Assembly (NCBI GenBank): GCA_938015435.1
Contig: CALLPN010000013.1
Span: 186,001 to 250,000 of the forward strand
Direction of reading: 5' to 3'
Source of the DNA: an uncultured Saprospiraceae bacterium
GTDB taxonomy: Bacteria > Bacteroidota > Bacteroidia > Chitinophagales > Saprospiraceae
DNA length: 64,000 nucleotides
Positions 17,300 to 26,638 of this stretch are shown here, in pieces. The translations under genes and the position numbers were made by a program. Below the pieces are notes generated by a model. The model was given only the letters and a program-made list of their open reading frames with translations, had not been told where the DNA came from and made no database searches. Position 1 is the first letter of the stretch, and every line of letters starts with the position of its first letter.

Positions 17300-17438
17300 C
17301 AGATAACTACTTTAATGATAATTCTAGTTTTTTGAGAACTTCTGTCATTGATAATTTAATCATCACTCACCATGATAATAACCAAACAAACAGAAGAACT
17401 ATCTACTAAAAATTGTCTCTTAATAATCGACAATTGAA

Positions 17439-20276
17439 TCACACCACCATGTTCACCATCCTTCCAGGAACTACGATCACCTTTTTCGGAACAGTTCCAT
17501 CTAATAAAGCTATAACATCAGGATTACTTGTTACCAATGCGATCACTTCATCTTGGCTTAGTCCAGCGGCAATACTGAGAAGCATTTTCTTCTTACCATT
17601 AAAGCAAATAGGATATTCTTTACTTTCTTCAACTAAGTATTTATCATCATGAATAGGGTAGTTTGCATGATGAACACTGCTTTCGTTCCCTAGTTTATGC
17701 CATAGTTCTTCAGCTACAAATGGGGCAAATGGCGCAATCAATCGTGCTAATGGTTCAAGAGCAGCTTTACTCGTTGTATTCAGTTTACGTAGTTTGTTGA
17801 CACAGATCATCATTGCACTTACTCCTGTATTAAAAGAGAACCTTGCGATATCATCATTTACTTTCTTGATACAAGTATGTGTTATTTTCATCTGCTCAGG
17901 AGTCGCATCAGTATCAGTGACTAACCATCCTTGTTGCTCGTCATCGAAGAGTCCCCAGAATTTTTTCAAAAACTTGAACACTCCATCAATACCTTTAGTG
18001 TCCCATGGTTTACTTTGTTCTATTGGTCCGAGGAACATTTCATACATTCGGAAACAATCGGCGCCATATTTTTCAACTACGTCATCAGGATTCACAACAT
18101 TGTGATATCTCTTACTCATCTTGCCGACTTCGGATACAGTTACGAACTTGAAATCTTCTTCTGGACAACCAGTAACTACACCATCTTTCATTACTCCATT
18201 GACACCATTGAATGTAGCCGTTCTGTAATCTGGACGGAAATCCATAAACTGTCTTATGCCATCAGCATTAAGGTGGCTATCTGGAGTACTATAATCGGTT
18301 ACGAAGTCTACGTGAGTATTAATCTTAGCATAATCGTTTTCATTTTCAACTTGCTCTTCACTACAAAATGCTCCGTTCTCTTTGTTGAGATATAGAGATT
18401 CTATGACACCTTGTATCATTCCTTGATTGACTAGCTTTTTAAAGGGTTCTTTAGTAGGCACTAGTCCTTTATCAAATAAGAATTTGTGTACAAATCGACT
18501 ATAGAGTAAATGACCTACAGCATGCTCTGTACCGCCTATATATAGATCGACATCTTGCCAGTAATCAAGCGCATCTGGAGAAGCAAATTCGCTAGGATTA
18601 TTAGGATCCATATATCTAAGGAAGTACCAACTCGAGCCAGCATATCCAGGCATCGTATTAGTTTCCATAGTGTATCCATCTCGATTTACCCATTCAGTGG
18701 CTCTACTTAATGGAGAGTTTCCATCAGTGGTAGGTTTAAAATCTGTAACCATTGGTAATTCGTGAGGTAATTCGCTCTCAGTTAAAGGATAGCTTACACC
18801 ATCAGCATCGTACTTGATTGGGAACGGCTCACCCCAGTATCGTTGTCTACTGAAGTTAGCATCTCTAAGTTTGTAGTTGATCTTACGAGCACCGATTCCC
18901 ATTTCTACCATCTTGGTGATGGCTGCTTTTACGGCTTCTTTTACCGATAGACCATTGAGGAAATCAGAATTGATCATCGTTCCTACTTTGTCTCCTTTAC
19001 CAGAATTAGGAAATTCTGATTGGTCTACAACTTGGGTAATTTTAAGATCGTATTTCTTAGCAAAGTTAGAATCTCGTTCATCATCACTTGGTACGGCCAT
19101 GATAGCACCTGTTCCATAATCTTTCAATACATATTCACCGATCCATACAGGAAGTTTCTCTCCTGATATAGGGTTCGTAGCATATGCTCCTGTAAACGCT
19201 CCAGTCACTTCTTTTACTTCAGAGATACGTTCTCTTTCAGATCTACTATTAGTATACTCCAAATAGGCCGCTATGGCTTCTTTCTGATCGTCCGTAGTGA
19301 TTTGTGCTACCAGATCATGTTCTGGTGCCAATACCATATAAGTCGCTCCGTAGATGGTGTCAGGCCTTGTCGTAAAGACTTCTATAGATTGCTCGTTATC
19401 CATTAAAGGAAAAAACAGTTGTGCTCCCTGAGATCTACCGATCCAGTTGGCCTGCATTGCTTTAAGAGCATCAGACCAATCTAGGCTATCAAGATCTTTA
19501 AGTAACCTTTCTGCAAATGCAGTAGTACGGAATGACCATTGCATCATTGCACGCTTCTCTACTGGATGACCACCACGCTCTGAAACTCCGTTTTGAATCT
19601 CATCATTGGCAAGTACTGTACCTAGGGCTTCACACCAATTGACATGACCTGTCTTACGGTAAGCCAATCTATAGTTCATTAGGACGTCGTCCTTTTGCTT
19701 TGGAGAGTATGCCGCCCAATCTTCAGCTGTAAATATATCTTCTTGCCCACTGTTAGCTGTAGTATTTGAGTTTCCTTCTTTTTCAAATTGAGCAACTAAG
19801 TCACTGATAGGCATAGATTTACCTGCTGTAGTGTCGAAGTAGTGATCAAATATCTGTAAGAAGATCCACTGCGTCCACTTATAATATTGAGGATCAGAAG
19901 TGTTCACTGATCTATCCCAATCATAGTTGAATCCAATATTGTCAAGCTGAGCTCTATATTTGGCCGTATTCTCGGCAGTAGATTCAGCAGGATGTACACC
20001 TTTTTGAATAGCATATTGTTCCGCAGGAAGTCCAAATGCATCATATCCCATAGGGTGCAATACATTGAATCCATTTTGACGTTTCCATCTTGCAAATATA
20101 TCGGCAGCGATATAACCTAATGGATGACCTACATGTAGTCCAGCACCTGACGGATAAGGAAACATAGAGAGTACATAGTACTTCGGTTTGCTAGTATCAT
20201 TGGTTACTTTGTAGACATTGTTGTCTGACCAGTATTGCTTCCACTTACTTTCCTGTTCACTTGGATTATAGCTCAT
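17439..20276 (-). CDS. leuS: Leucyl-tRNA synthetase
   Basis: A class Ia aminoacyl-tRNA synthetase, 945 residues counted from MSYNPSEQ; an in-frame ATG 33 bases upstream would add an unconserved extension. The HIGH motif is HVGH (48-51) after PYPSGAGL. The editing domain (about 220-430) includes TTRPDTIYGATYMVLAPEHD. The KMSKS loop reads KMSKR before YHNVVNPDDV, so the last serine is replaced. The anticodon-binding domain occupies the C-terminus. The enzyme charges tRNA-Leu in the cytoplasm. It is divergent from the SbnA-like gene across a 228-base shared promoter region. Confidence 0.97.
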   Translation of the reverse strand: MSYNPSEQESKWKQYWSDNNVYKVTNDTSKPKYYVLSMFPYPSGAGLHVGHPLGYIAADIFARWKRQNGFNVLHPMGYDAFGLPAEQYAIQKGVHPAESTAENTAKYRAQLDNIGFNYDWDRSVNTSDPQYYKWTQWIFLQIFDHYFDTTAGKSMPISDLVAQFEKEGNSNTTANSGQEDIFTAEDWAAYSPKQKDDVLMNYRLAYRKTGHVNWCEALGTVLANDEIQNGVSERGGHPVEKRAMMQWSFRTTAFAERLLKDLDSLDWSDALKAMQANWIGRSQGAQLFFPLMDNEQSIEVFTTRPDTIYGATYMVLAPEHDLVAQITTDDQKEAIAAYLEYTNSRSERERISEVKEVTGAFTGAYATNPISGEKLPVWIGEYVLKDYGTGAIMAVPSDDERDSNFAKKYDLKITQVVDQSEFPNSGKGDKVGTMINSDFLNGLSVKEAVKAAITKMVEMGIGARKINYKLRDANFSRQRYWGEPFPIKYDADGVSYPLTESELPHELPMVTDFKPTTDGNSPLSRATEWVNRDGYTMETNTMPGYAGSSWYFLRYMDPNNPSEFASPDALDYWQDVDLYIGGTEHAVGHLLYSRFVHKFLFDKGLVPTKEPFKKLVNQGMIQGVIESLYLNKENGAFCSEEQVENENDYAKINTHVDFVTDYSTPDSHLNADGIRQFMDFRPDYRTATFNGVNGVMKDGVVTGCPEEDFKFVTVSEVGKMSKRYHNVVNPDDVVEKYGADCFRMYEMFLGPIEQSKPWDTKGIDGVFKFLKKFWGLFDDEQQGWLVTDTDATPEQMKITHTCIKKVNDDIARFSFNTGVSAMMICVNKLRKLNTTSKAALEPLARLIAPFAPFVAEELWHKLGNESSVHHANYPIHDDKYLVEESKEYPICFNGKKKMLLSIAAGLSQDEVIALVTSNPDVIALLDGTVPKKVIVVPGRMVNMVV

Positions 20277-20504
20277 ATCTCTTGCTCTGTATATTTTTAA
20301 GAAGCGCAAAGGTATAAAATTAGTACTTGGGGGTTAGAATTAGAGTAGAGTTATTAAAGGGTAGAGATAAGATATTCTACTCTTCAGAGAATGAAAAGAA
20401 ATGCTTAGACATGATTGGTTACATATAGAGAAGTTATCCAATTTTTAGAATTGTCTCACTGAGTTAGTATCTTCGCGCCAAGATTAAACACTTACAGATA
20501 ATTT

Positions 20505-21458
20505 ATGAATCACCCTATAGAAGATTGCATTGGAAATACTCCATTAATCAAACTTAAGAATGTAGGACAAAATACCTCTATTCTATATGCCAAACTGGAG
20601 CTAATGAATCCATCTGGATCTATGAAAGATAGAGTGGCTCTAAACATACTTAAGAAAGGACTAAAATCAGGAAAGATAAAAGAGGGTGATACCATCATAG
20701 AATCTAGTTCGGGTAACATGGGAATAGCATTAGCCCATCTTTGTGCTCATTATGGATTAAAACTGATAGTCGTTACGGATCCAAATTCAAATGCTTTGAA
20801 TAGGACGATTATGCAAAACTATGGGGCCGATGTTGTAGAAGTGAAAGAAAAAAGTGAGAAAGGTGGATGGCATGGAGCTAGAATAGATAAAGTAAAATCT
20901 CTCTTATCGAAAAATTCAGATATGTATTGGACTAATCAATATGAGAACCATCTCAACCCTGAGGCACATATCAATACCATGAATGAAATTTTAAATGCTT
21001 TAGATGGCAATCTTGATTATATGTTTGTATCTGCAAGCTCGTGCGGTACTTTGATGGGATGTCATCAAGCTATTAAAGCCAGTGGAAGTAAGACTCAATT
21101 AGTAGTGATAGATGCTGAAGGAAGTATCTTGTTTGATAGACCAACAGGAAATAAAGTGATACCTGGTCATGGGTCTAGTAATCAATCTATATTATTAGAT
21201 TCTAACGCTGCGGATCTTGTTCTATTAGCTAAAGGTGAAGAATGTGTAGAAGGCTGTCATCGACTATTACGTGAGCAAGGGATAATGGCAGGAGGATCTT
21301 CTGGAGGAGCGTATTATGCTGCAACTAAATTTATAGCACAACAAGATCGATCGGTGACTTGCGCCATGATAATTTGTGATAGGGGAGAGAGATATTTTGA
21401 AACTATTTATAATCCCAATTGGCAAGAAGATAAATTTGGATCCGTGATCAATAATTAA
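20505..21458 (+). CDS. PLP-dependent cysteine synthase/SbnA-like enzyme
   Basis: A 317-residue fold-type II PLP enzyme. The Schiff-base lysine is K41 in PSGSMKDRVA, the phosphate-binding loop equivalent is SSCGTLMG (about 178-185), and the substrate loop is SSSGNMGIALA. The 'SSGNMGIALA' reading (rather than TSGNTGIALA of CysK/CysM) and a WTNQY...NPEAH segment are features of the SbnA group. SbnA joins O-phosphoserine and glutamate on the way to 2,3-diaminopropionate. No SbnB-like dehydrogenase lies nearby, so a plain cysteine synthase role remains possible. Sulfur assimilation would fit the metY-metX operon 8 kb away. Confidence 0.8.
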   Translation: MNHPIEDCIGNTPLIKLKNVGQNTSILYAKLELMNPSGSMKDRVALNILKKGLKSGKIKEGDTIIESSSGNMGIALAHLCAHYGLKLIVVTDPNSNALNRTIMQNYGADVVEVKEKSEKGGWHGARIDKVKSLLSKNSDMYWTNQYENHLNPEAHINTMNEILNALDGNLDYMFVSASSCGTLMGCHQAIKASGSKTQLVVIDAEGSILFDRPTGNKVIPGHGSSNQSILLDSNAADLVLLAKGEECVEGCHRLLREQGIMAGGSSGGAYYAATKFIAQQDRSVTCAMIICDRGERYFETIYNPNWQEDKFGSVINN

Positions 21459-22117
21459 TAATCTAACTCTAAATACTCCATCGTTTCTTCAGTAAATCCT
21501 CCAGTATGCAGTTCATTATTGTGTTGGTAATCTTCTAGTGCTAATTGAGATGCATCACCAAAAATATATTGCTGAACATCCACAGAAAGATCATATCCTA
21601 ATGAGGTTAATTTGTTTTGAATAGCATTAATTAAATCTGTTGAAGGATTACATACAACAGCCATTTCTACTTTTGTTCCACCTTTGGATGGACTCCTTTG
21701 AATTGTGGTAGTTTCATAAGTATATTCTTTCGTGACAGTGGTATCTATTAACATAGTACCTACTACTTTGTATTCAGCTGGAATTTCTACTAAGCACCAT
21801 ACTAAGCAATCATTGGGATCCGCTGATTGACAATTTCTATCTGCCTTTTTTTTGATCCATTTGGTATTTGCAGGTTGAGTTTCTGTTTCAATGTTTTCAA
21901 TGTAGTTTTCTAATATGTGCTCGTCATTTCCAGTGTAGCTAGCATATCTAATATCTTTAAATTTTGATATTTTTGGTGAAATACATTTTTTATAACATTT
22001 GCCAAATTCATCTGGTTCGTCACCGTAGTTATCATAGTAGCTTCCAGTTTGGAATATACCACAAGAAAAGAGAGTGGTTGTAAAAAGGGCAGTCAAGAGT
22101 AATAGGGATTTATCCAT
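21455..22117 (-). CDS. Cys-rich lipoprotein with peptidoglycan-binding-like C-domain (copy A)
   Basis: A 220-residue lipoprotein from MDKSLLLL, lipobox LFSC near residue 20; the longer frame upstream overlaps the neighbouring gene and is not credible. The mature protein has CYKKC near its start, then KKADRNC and CLVWCLV, and ends in a helix-rich segment (IQNKLTSLGYDLSVDV...LALEDYQ...ETMEYLELDY) that looks like a PGBD-type peptidoglycan-binding module. It is a tandem paralogue of the next gene, 16 bases away. Its stop overlaps the end of the convergent SbnA-like gene by 4 bases. It probably links the outer membrane to peptidoglycan. Confidence 0.72.
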   Translation of the reverse strand: MDKSLLLLTALFTTTLFSCGIFQTGSYYDNYGDEPDEFGKCYKKCISPKISKFKDIRYASYTGNDEHILENYIENIETETQPANTKWIKKKADRNCQSADPNDCLVWCLVEIPAEYKVVGTMLIDTTVTKEYTYETTTIQRSPSKGGTKVEMAVVCNPSTDLINAIQNKLTSLGYDLSVDVQQYIFGDASQLALEDYQHNNELHTGGFTEETMEYLELDY

Positions 22118-22133
22118 TTCGTAATATAGATAA

Positions 22134-22805
22134 TTAATAATCGATGCCCAAAGCATCCATACTCTCTTCTGTGATTCCTCCGACATAAAGTTGATTGTCT
22201 TGTTGGAATTTTGTAAGCGCTTTCTTCGAAGCTTGGCCAAAATTTCTTTGTAGTATTTCAACAGAAAGATCATAGCCTCTATCGTTAAGCGCATTTTGTA
22301 TTGCTTCTAACTGTTTATCGTCAGGATCACAAAGTACGGCCATCCAAGTTTCTTGGTTTCTGATCTGCGATACGTAATCTACAGTATGTATTTCTGTGAC
22401 ATAATCATTAGTAACTGTGGTGTCCAATAACATATTCTTCACAGTTATAGTTTGGGCAGGCTTTGTAACCAAACACCAAACAAGACAGTCTTCAGGGTTC
22501 GCGGACAAGCAATTTCTATCCGCTTTCTTTTTCTCCCATTTTTTGAATTCAGGTGCTAATTCGATGATTTTGTCTTTAACATTATTTTTTAAAATTTCTG
22601 GATCATTACCGTTATAGATTTCTACTGTCAAAGTGACTTCTTCTATAGTTTCAGGAGATAAACATTTAGCATAACATTTTCCAGGTTCATTTGGCCTGTC
22701 TTTTATTTCACTATTAGGATAATAGCTCTGAGGCCCATGATATGTGTCGCATGATAAAAGGGTAGCGAGTATTAAAACTAAGAAGAAGGAGGTATTTTTT
22801 TTCAT
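22134..22805 (-). CDS. Cys-rich lipoprotein with peptidoglycan-binding-like C-domain (copy B)
   Basis: A 223-residue paralogue of the downstream gene, with lipobox LLSC at about residue 19. The same landmarks occur in the same order: GKCYAKCLSP, KKADRNCLSANPEDC, CLVWCLV, and the C-terminal QNALNDRGYDLSVEILQ...ALTKFQQDNQLYVGG...LGIDY, which resembles a peptidoglycan-binding repeat. The conserved cysteines in a periplasm-facing protein suggest disulfides. Similar cysteine-bearing segments occur in OmpA-like envelope proteins of Saprospiria, which is why an envelope-anchoring role is favoured. The two genes form one transcript, B before A. Confidence 0.72.
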   Translation of the reverse strand: MKKNTSFFLVLILATLLSCDTYHGPQSYYPNSEIKDRPNEPGKCYAKCLSPETIEEVTLTVEIYNGNDPEILKNNVKDKIIELAPEFKKWEKKKADRNCLSANPEDCLVWCLVTKPAQTITVKNMLLDTTVTNDYVTEIHTVDYVSQIRNQETWMAVLCDPDDKQLEAIQNALNDRGYDLSVEILQRNFGQASKKALTKFQQDNQLYVGGITEESMDALGIDY

Positions 22806-23012
22806 AGTTTTAATATTTTATAATAATTCTTAATGGTAACCGAATAATAAGTTTCATAAAAATCAGTTCTTCATTTTTATTAGACAGACAATTTTTACCA
22901 CACTTTTTGAATGTCATGAATAGCAAAAATGAAATTTAATTTTCGACAACAAAATTTAATTTTCAACATTTCATTATTGTTTGCCTTGCTCTGTTCTAGA
23001 GTTTTGTTTTAT

Positions 23013-23162
23013 TCAATTAATTGCAAAGCCGAGAATAATACTTAGTGCCAATGCGATACACAAAAACTTTAGTGGGTTATTTAAAATAGAATTTCCACTT
23101 TCTGACATTAGATATCCAACGAATAAATTTGAACAAACAATGACTACAAACATTAGTCCCAT
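23013..23162 (-). CDS. Small two-helix membrane protein (49 residues)
   Basis: A short frame from MGLMFVVIVCSNLFVGY to ...ALALSIILGFAIN, with two hydrophobic helices (about 2-18 and 33-48) joined by SESGNSILNNPLKF. The regular alternation of hydrophobic and turn residues looks like real small membrane protein rather than noise. It lies in the 479-base gap between the lipoprotein pair and pgk, 122 bases behind the pgk stop, in the same direction. The rest of that gap shows nothing else. Function unknown. Confidence 0.45.
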   Translation of the reverse strand: MGLMFVVIVCSNLFVGYLMSESGNSILNNPLKFLCIALALSIILGFAIN

Positions 23163-23284
23163 TTCTTTAATTTTTCTGGTTACTTAAAGTCTATTTTTTT
23201 TCTAATTTTAGATAAGAGCTATTCAATTCCTTATGAAGGTATATTTTATTGGATCGCATATTTTTAAATGAGTAAATTTCGTTC

Positions 23285-24490
23285 TTACCCTTCTATAGCT
23301 TTAACTCCAGGTAATTCTTTTCCTTCCAAGAACTCCAACATCGCACCACCACCAGTAGATACAAAACTTACATGATCTGCTAAGCCAGCTTTATTGATGG
23401 CAGATACACTATCACCACCACCAATCAAAGTATATGCGCCATCTGTTGTAGCGTCTGCTACTGCTTGTGCGACTGTAAACGTTCCTTTGGAGAAGGCTTC
23501 CATTTCGAATACTCCCATAGGGCCATTCCAAAGTACAGTCTTAGATGCTTTGATTACATCAGAGTATACTTGCGTAGCTTTGCTTCCAATATCAAGCCCC
23601 ATCCATCCATCAGGAATTTCGTTACTCGCAAGTACTTGAGTATTGGCATCTGCGGCAAAGTTGTCTGCAATAACAGAATCTTCAGGTAAATAAATTTTCG
23701 TGTTTTCTTTATCAGCTTCGGCTAAGATATCTCTGGCCATATCTAGATAATCATCTTCACAAAGAGAGTTCCCTATCGCTCCTCCTTGTGCTTTAAGAAA
23801 AGTATATGCCATTCCTCCACCGACTAAGATGTTATCCATTACAGGAATAAGATTTTTAAGTAGTTGGATTTTATCAGATACTTTGGCTCCACCGATAATC
23901 GCTGTAACTGGCTGAGTTGGATCTTGGCTTAGTTTACGAGCATTAGATAATTCAGAATTCATAAGCATGCCAAATCCTCTTTGATCTTTGGCGAAGTACT
24001 GGGCGATTACAGCAGTACTTGCATGTGCTCTATGAGCTGTACCAAAAGCATCATTGATATAGACATTAGCTAATTCTGAGATGGACTTTGCAAAGTCAAC
24101 ATCGCCTGCTTTTTCTTCAGCGTAGAATCTAGTATTCTCCAGTAACAGAATTTCACCACTAGGAAGAGCAGCTGCCGCAGCGGATACTTCTTCTCCAATC
24201 GTATCATCTACAAATGATACTTTAGTACCGGATAATTCACTTAGGTGGTATACTAGATGACTCAAGCTATATTTTTTGCGATCTTCACTGTCCTTACTGA
24301 GATCTTTTGGTCGTCCTAAGTGTGAGCATAGTATGACTGCTGCTCCTTGTGATAGAGCATGTTTGATCGTAGGCATTGCTTTGACCATACGAGTATCGTC
24401 TGTAATATTACGTTCTGCATCTAGCGGTACATTGAAGTCTACTCTGATTAATACTCTTTTATCTTTTATATTGATGTCTTGGATATTCAT
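23285..24490 (-). CDS. pgk: Phosphoglycerate kinase
   Basis: A 401-residue glycolytic kinase that transfers the acyl phosphate of 1,3-bisphosphoglycerate to ADP. The substrate-binding N-domain begins with VLIRVDFNVPLD (15-26) and contains CSHLGRPK. The interdomain segment has the family signature VTAIIGGAKVSDK, and the nucleotide loop is LIGGGDSVSA near the C-terminus with the terminal STGGGAMLEFLEG. All expected elements are intact. It lies behind gap in the same direction, but a strong terminator and a separate -7 box stand between them, so the two glycolytic genes appear to be independently transcribed. Confidence 0.97.
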   Translation of the reverse strand: MNIQDINIKDKRVLIRVDFNVPLDAERNITDDTRMVKAMPTIKHALSQGAAVILCSHLGRPKDLSKDSEDRKKYSLSHLVYHLSELSGTKVSFVDDTIGEEVSAAAAALPSGEILLLENTRFYAEEKAGDVDFAKSISELANVYINDAFGTAHRAHASTAVIAQYFAKDQRGFGMLMNSELSNARKLSQDPTQPVTAIIGGAKVSDKIQLLKNLIPVMDNILVGGGMAYTFLKAQGGAIGNSLCEDDYLDMARDILAEADKENTKIYLPEDSVIADNFAADANTQVLASNEIPDGWMGLDIGSKATQVYSDVIKASKTVLWNGPMGVFEMEAFSKGTFTVAQAVADATTDGAYTLIGGGDSVSAINKAGLADHVSFVSTGGGAMLEFLEGKELPGVKAIEG

Positions 24491-24516
24491 TCGTTTCTAT
24501 TTTTACTACAATAATA

Positions 24517-24524
24517 CAAATATA
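24517..24524 (-). promoter_or_regulatory. -7 promoter element for pgk
   Basis: Read on the minus strand this is TATATTTG, an exact TAnnTTTG. It touches the last base of the gap terminator and lies 27-34 bases before the pgk ATG. Confidence 0.55.
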
Positions 24525-24551
24525 AAAGCCCAACATTACTGTTAGGCTTTT
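24524..24551 (-). terminator. Intrinsic terminator of gap
   Basis: AAAAGCC (24524-24530) pairs with GGCTTTT (24545-24551) and AACA pairs with TGTT inside, around a TTAC loop. Read on the minus strand the 3' arm itself ends in TTTT, continuing as ATATTTG. Confidence 0.75.
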
Positions 24552-24623
24552 ACTCACTTACTTAATCAATATTCTATGCTGCCAACAAATAACAGCGATG
24601 AAATATTAGTCTTATTTATTTTA

Positions 24624-25616
24624 TTACCTAGCTACTAACTGTGCTAATCTAGCTGAATATCCAGCTTCATTGTCATACCAACTTACTATTTTTAGTAGGT
24701 TACCTTCCATAACATTAATCAATTGAGAGTCTAAGATTGAACTATGTTTGTTTCCTACGATATCAGAAGATACTAGTGGATCAATAGAGTATTCTAAGAT
24801 TCCCTTCATATCTGTATCTGCGTGCTTCTTAAATAAAGCTTTTAGACTTTCAGCATCAGTAGTTTCTTCAATCAATACGTTTAACTCAATTACAGATCCT
24901 GTTGGAATTGGTACTCTGAATGCCATTGAAGATAATTTATCTTTAATGGCGGGCACTACTAAAGCAGTGGCAGTTGCGGCACCAGTTGTAGTAGGTACTA
25001 TATTGATTGCTGCTGCTCTAGCTCTACGAAGATCACTGTGAGGCGCATCTTGTATGTTTTGATCTGCAGTATATCCATGTATAGTCGACATTGAACCTTT
25101 TAGCACCGTAAAGTTATCTGTAAGTATTTTACACACTGGTGCGAGACAATTAGTTGTACAAGAGGCATTAGATAAGATATCTTCTTCTCCAGTCAGCTCG
25201 CTGTCATTTACTCCTAGTACGATTGTCTTGATATCCGTTCCTTTCGCTGGTGCTGATAGGATTACTTTTTTCGCTCCTGCAGTGATGTGCTTAGACGCAC
25301 CATCTCTATTACGGAAGATTCCAGTACATTCTAGAACTGTATCTATATTTAATTCTTTCCAGTTCAATGCTTCTGGATTCCGCTCAGATGAAGCTTGGAT
25401 CTGATTGCCATTCACAATTAGATGAGTGTCTGTTGCGCTTACAGTACCATCAAATTTGCCATGAACACTATCAAATTTGAGTAAGTGAGCTAGGGTTGCG
25501 TTATCAGTTAGATCGTTGATTGCTACTACTTCTATGCTATCATCGTTTATTAAATTTCTGAAGGTAAGCCTTCCTATTCTACCAAAGCCGTTAATGGCTA
25601 CTCTCTTTTTAGACAT
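24624..25616 (-). CDS. gap: Glyceraldehyde-3-phosphate dehydrogenase, type I
   Basis: A 330-residue NAD-dependent glycolytic enzyme. The Rossmann start is INGFGRIGRLTFR (8-20), the catalytic cysteine is C153 in SNASCTTNC, and the catalytic histidine lies in STIHGYTADQ. D35 after VVAIN indicates NAD rather than NADP preference. The C-terminal WYDNEAGYSARL is standard. The gene precedes pgk, the next step in glycolysis, but ends in its own terminator. The 361 bases upstream (25617-25977) contain no convincing gene; near-consensus TATATTTA and TATTTTTA boxes occur there. Confidence 0.97.
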   Translation of the reverse strand: MSKKRVAINGFGRIGRLTFRNLINDDSIEVVAINDLTDNATLAHLLKFDSVHGKFDGTVSATDTHLIVNGNQIQASSERNPEALNWKELNIDTVLECTGIFRNRDGASKHITAGAKKVILSAPAKGTDIKTIVLGVNDSELTGEEDILSNASCTTNCLAPVCKILTDNFTVLKGSMSTIHGYTADQNIQDAPHSDLRRARAAAINIVPTTTGAATATALVVPAIKDKLSSMAFRVPIPTGSVIELNVLIEETTDAESLKALFKKHADTDMKGILEYSIDPLVSSDIVGNKHSSILDSQLINVMEGNLLKIVSWYDNEAGYSARLAQLVAR

Positions 25617-25977
25617 GATTATTTACGTTTTATGTTACTTAGTGTAAAAATAACAATAATTAATTAGTGTATCAAGTACACTTACGTAAATATAACGATT
25701 TGCTGAGATATATAGTTTAAGAGCTTGCTGTTTACTAATATCGGATTTGGACTCATGCGACGAGTTGGAGTTAAAAAAAATGAATTTTAATAGAAATTGA
25801 AGTCTATAAATTAATGAATTGAAGATCATCAGAATTATAGAATTATTCCATAGATTAGAAGAGTGAGTTTCTCACATCAAATCATTGACATATATACATA
25901 CCTCCAAACAATTGTATTGCACAAATGTCTTAAAGTCAAAGGTTGTAAGTGGAACTAAAGTAAACGAAACGAGTCGC

Positions 25978-26619
25978 TTACTTTTTTACATGAAAAGTTT
26001 TAGGCACGTCATTGACGATTCCATATTTTTCGATCCATTTACCATTTTCGTCTTGCTTAGTAATTTGGTATCTCTCTGTCGCCACAAGTGATCCATCGAC
26101 GTTTACTACATTCATTGTAAGTTCATTACCCTTAGAATCTCTTGTAAACGTATATATTCTTTGCGTTTCGTCGTTAGCATTCTTAATTCTCTTAGCGGTA
26201 ACGTGTCCACCATTGTCATAATCAAATGTTTCCCTTCGGAGCAACTCATCATTAGAACCGTCATAAGCTGCGGACATCATCTTGTTACCCTTCTTGTCAT
26301 AACTCAATACATAATAGCTGAGAAGTTTATCATCTGGTCCGTAATACTTTGATTCGTATGGGAGTGTATCTGCGTTTTTATAATGATATTTTTCTATTCC
26401 TTTGAGATTCCCATTAGAATAGTAGTATTCCGTCTTTTGGATCATATTATCCGTTTTGTGGGTAGTCTCGTAGTAGGCCATTGTGTCAGGTGCGAAATTT
26501 TCGCCATCTGTCTGTACGGTATAGATCTCAAGTGTTACAATCTCACTTTTATTATCTTTTTTACAAGATACCATAGCGATAAATGCTACTGTAACGAAAG
26601 CTATTATTCCTTTTTTCAT
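25978..26619 (-). CDS. Lipoprotein with MORN/YD-like repeats
   Basis: A 213-residue lipoprotein with lipobox MVSC and C19 as the lipidated residue. The mature protein consists of repeated strands such as YYYSNGNLKGIEKYHY, YGPDDKLLSYYVLSYDKKGNK and FDYDNGGHVTAKR, a pattern shared by MORN-like YwqK proteins and RHS/YD-repeat sheets. Such proteins usually sit at the cell surface, but the function is unknown. It is followed on the same strand, after 19 bases upstream, by the YheT-like esterase gene, so it may be the last gene of a GDPD-esterase-lipoprotein transcript. Confidence 0.7.
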   Translation of the reverse strand: MKKGIIAFVTVAFIAMVSCKKDNKSEIVTLEIYTVQTDGENFAPDTMAYYETTHKTDNMIQKTEYYYSNGNLKGIEKYHYKNADTLPYESKYYGPDDKLLSYYVLSYDKKGNKMMSAAYDGSNDELLRRETFDYDNGGHVTAKRIKNANDETQRIYTFTRDSKGNELTMNVVNVDGSLVATERYQITKQDENGKWIEKYGIVNDVPKTFHVKK

Positions 26620-26638
26620 ACTGATATTCTACTGATGA

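Noticed and set aside
25635..25829. 64-codon minus-strand frame upstream of gap
   Set aside because: Low-complexity, A+T-rich translation without a motif, located in the gap promoter region.
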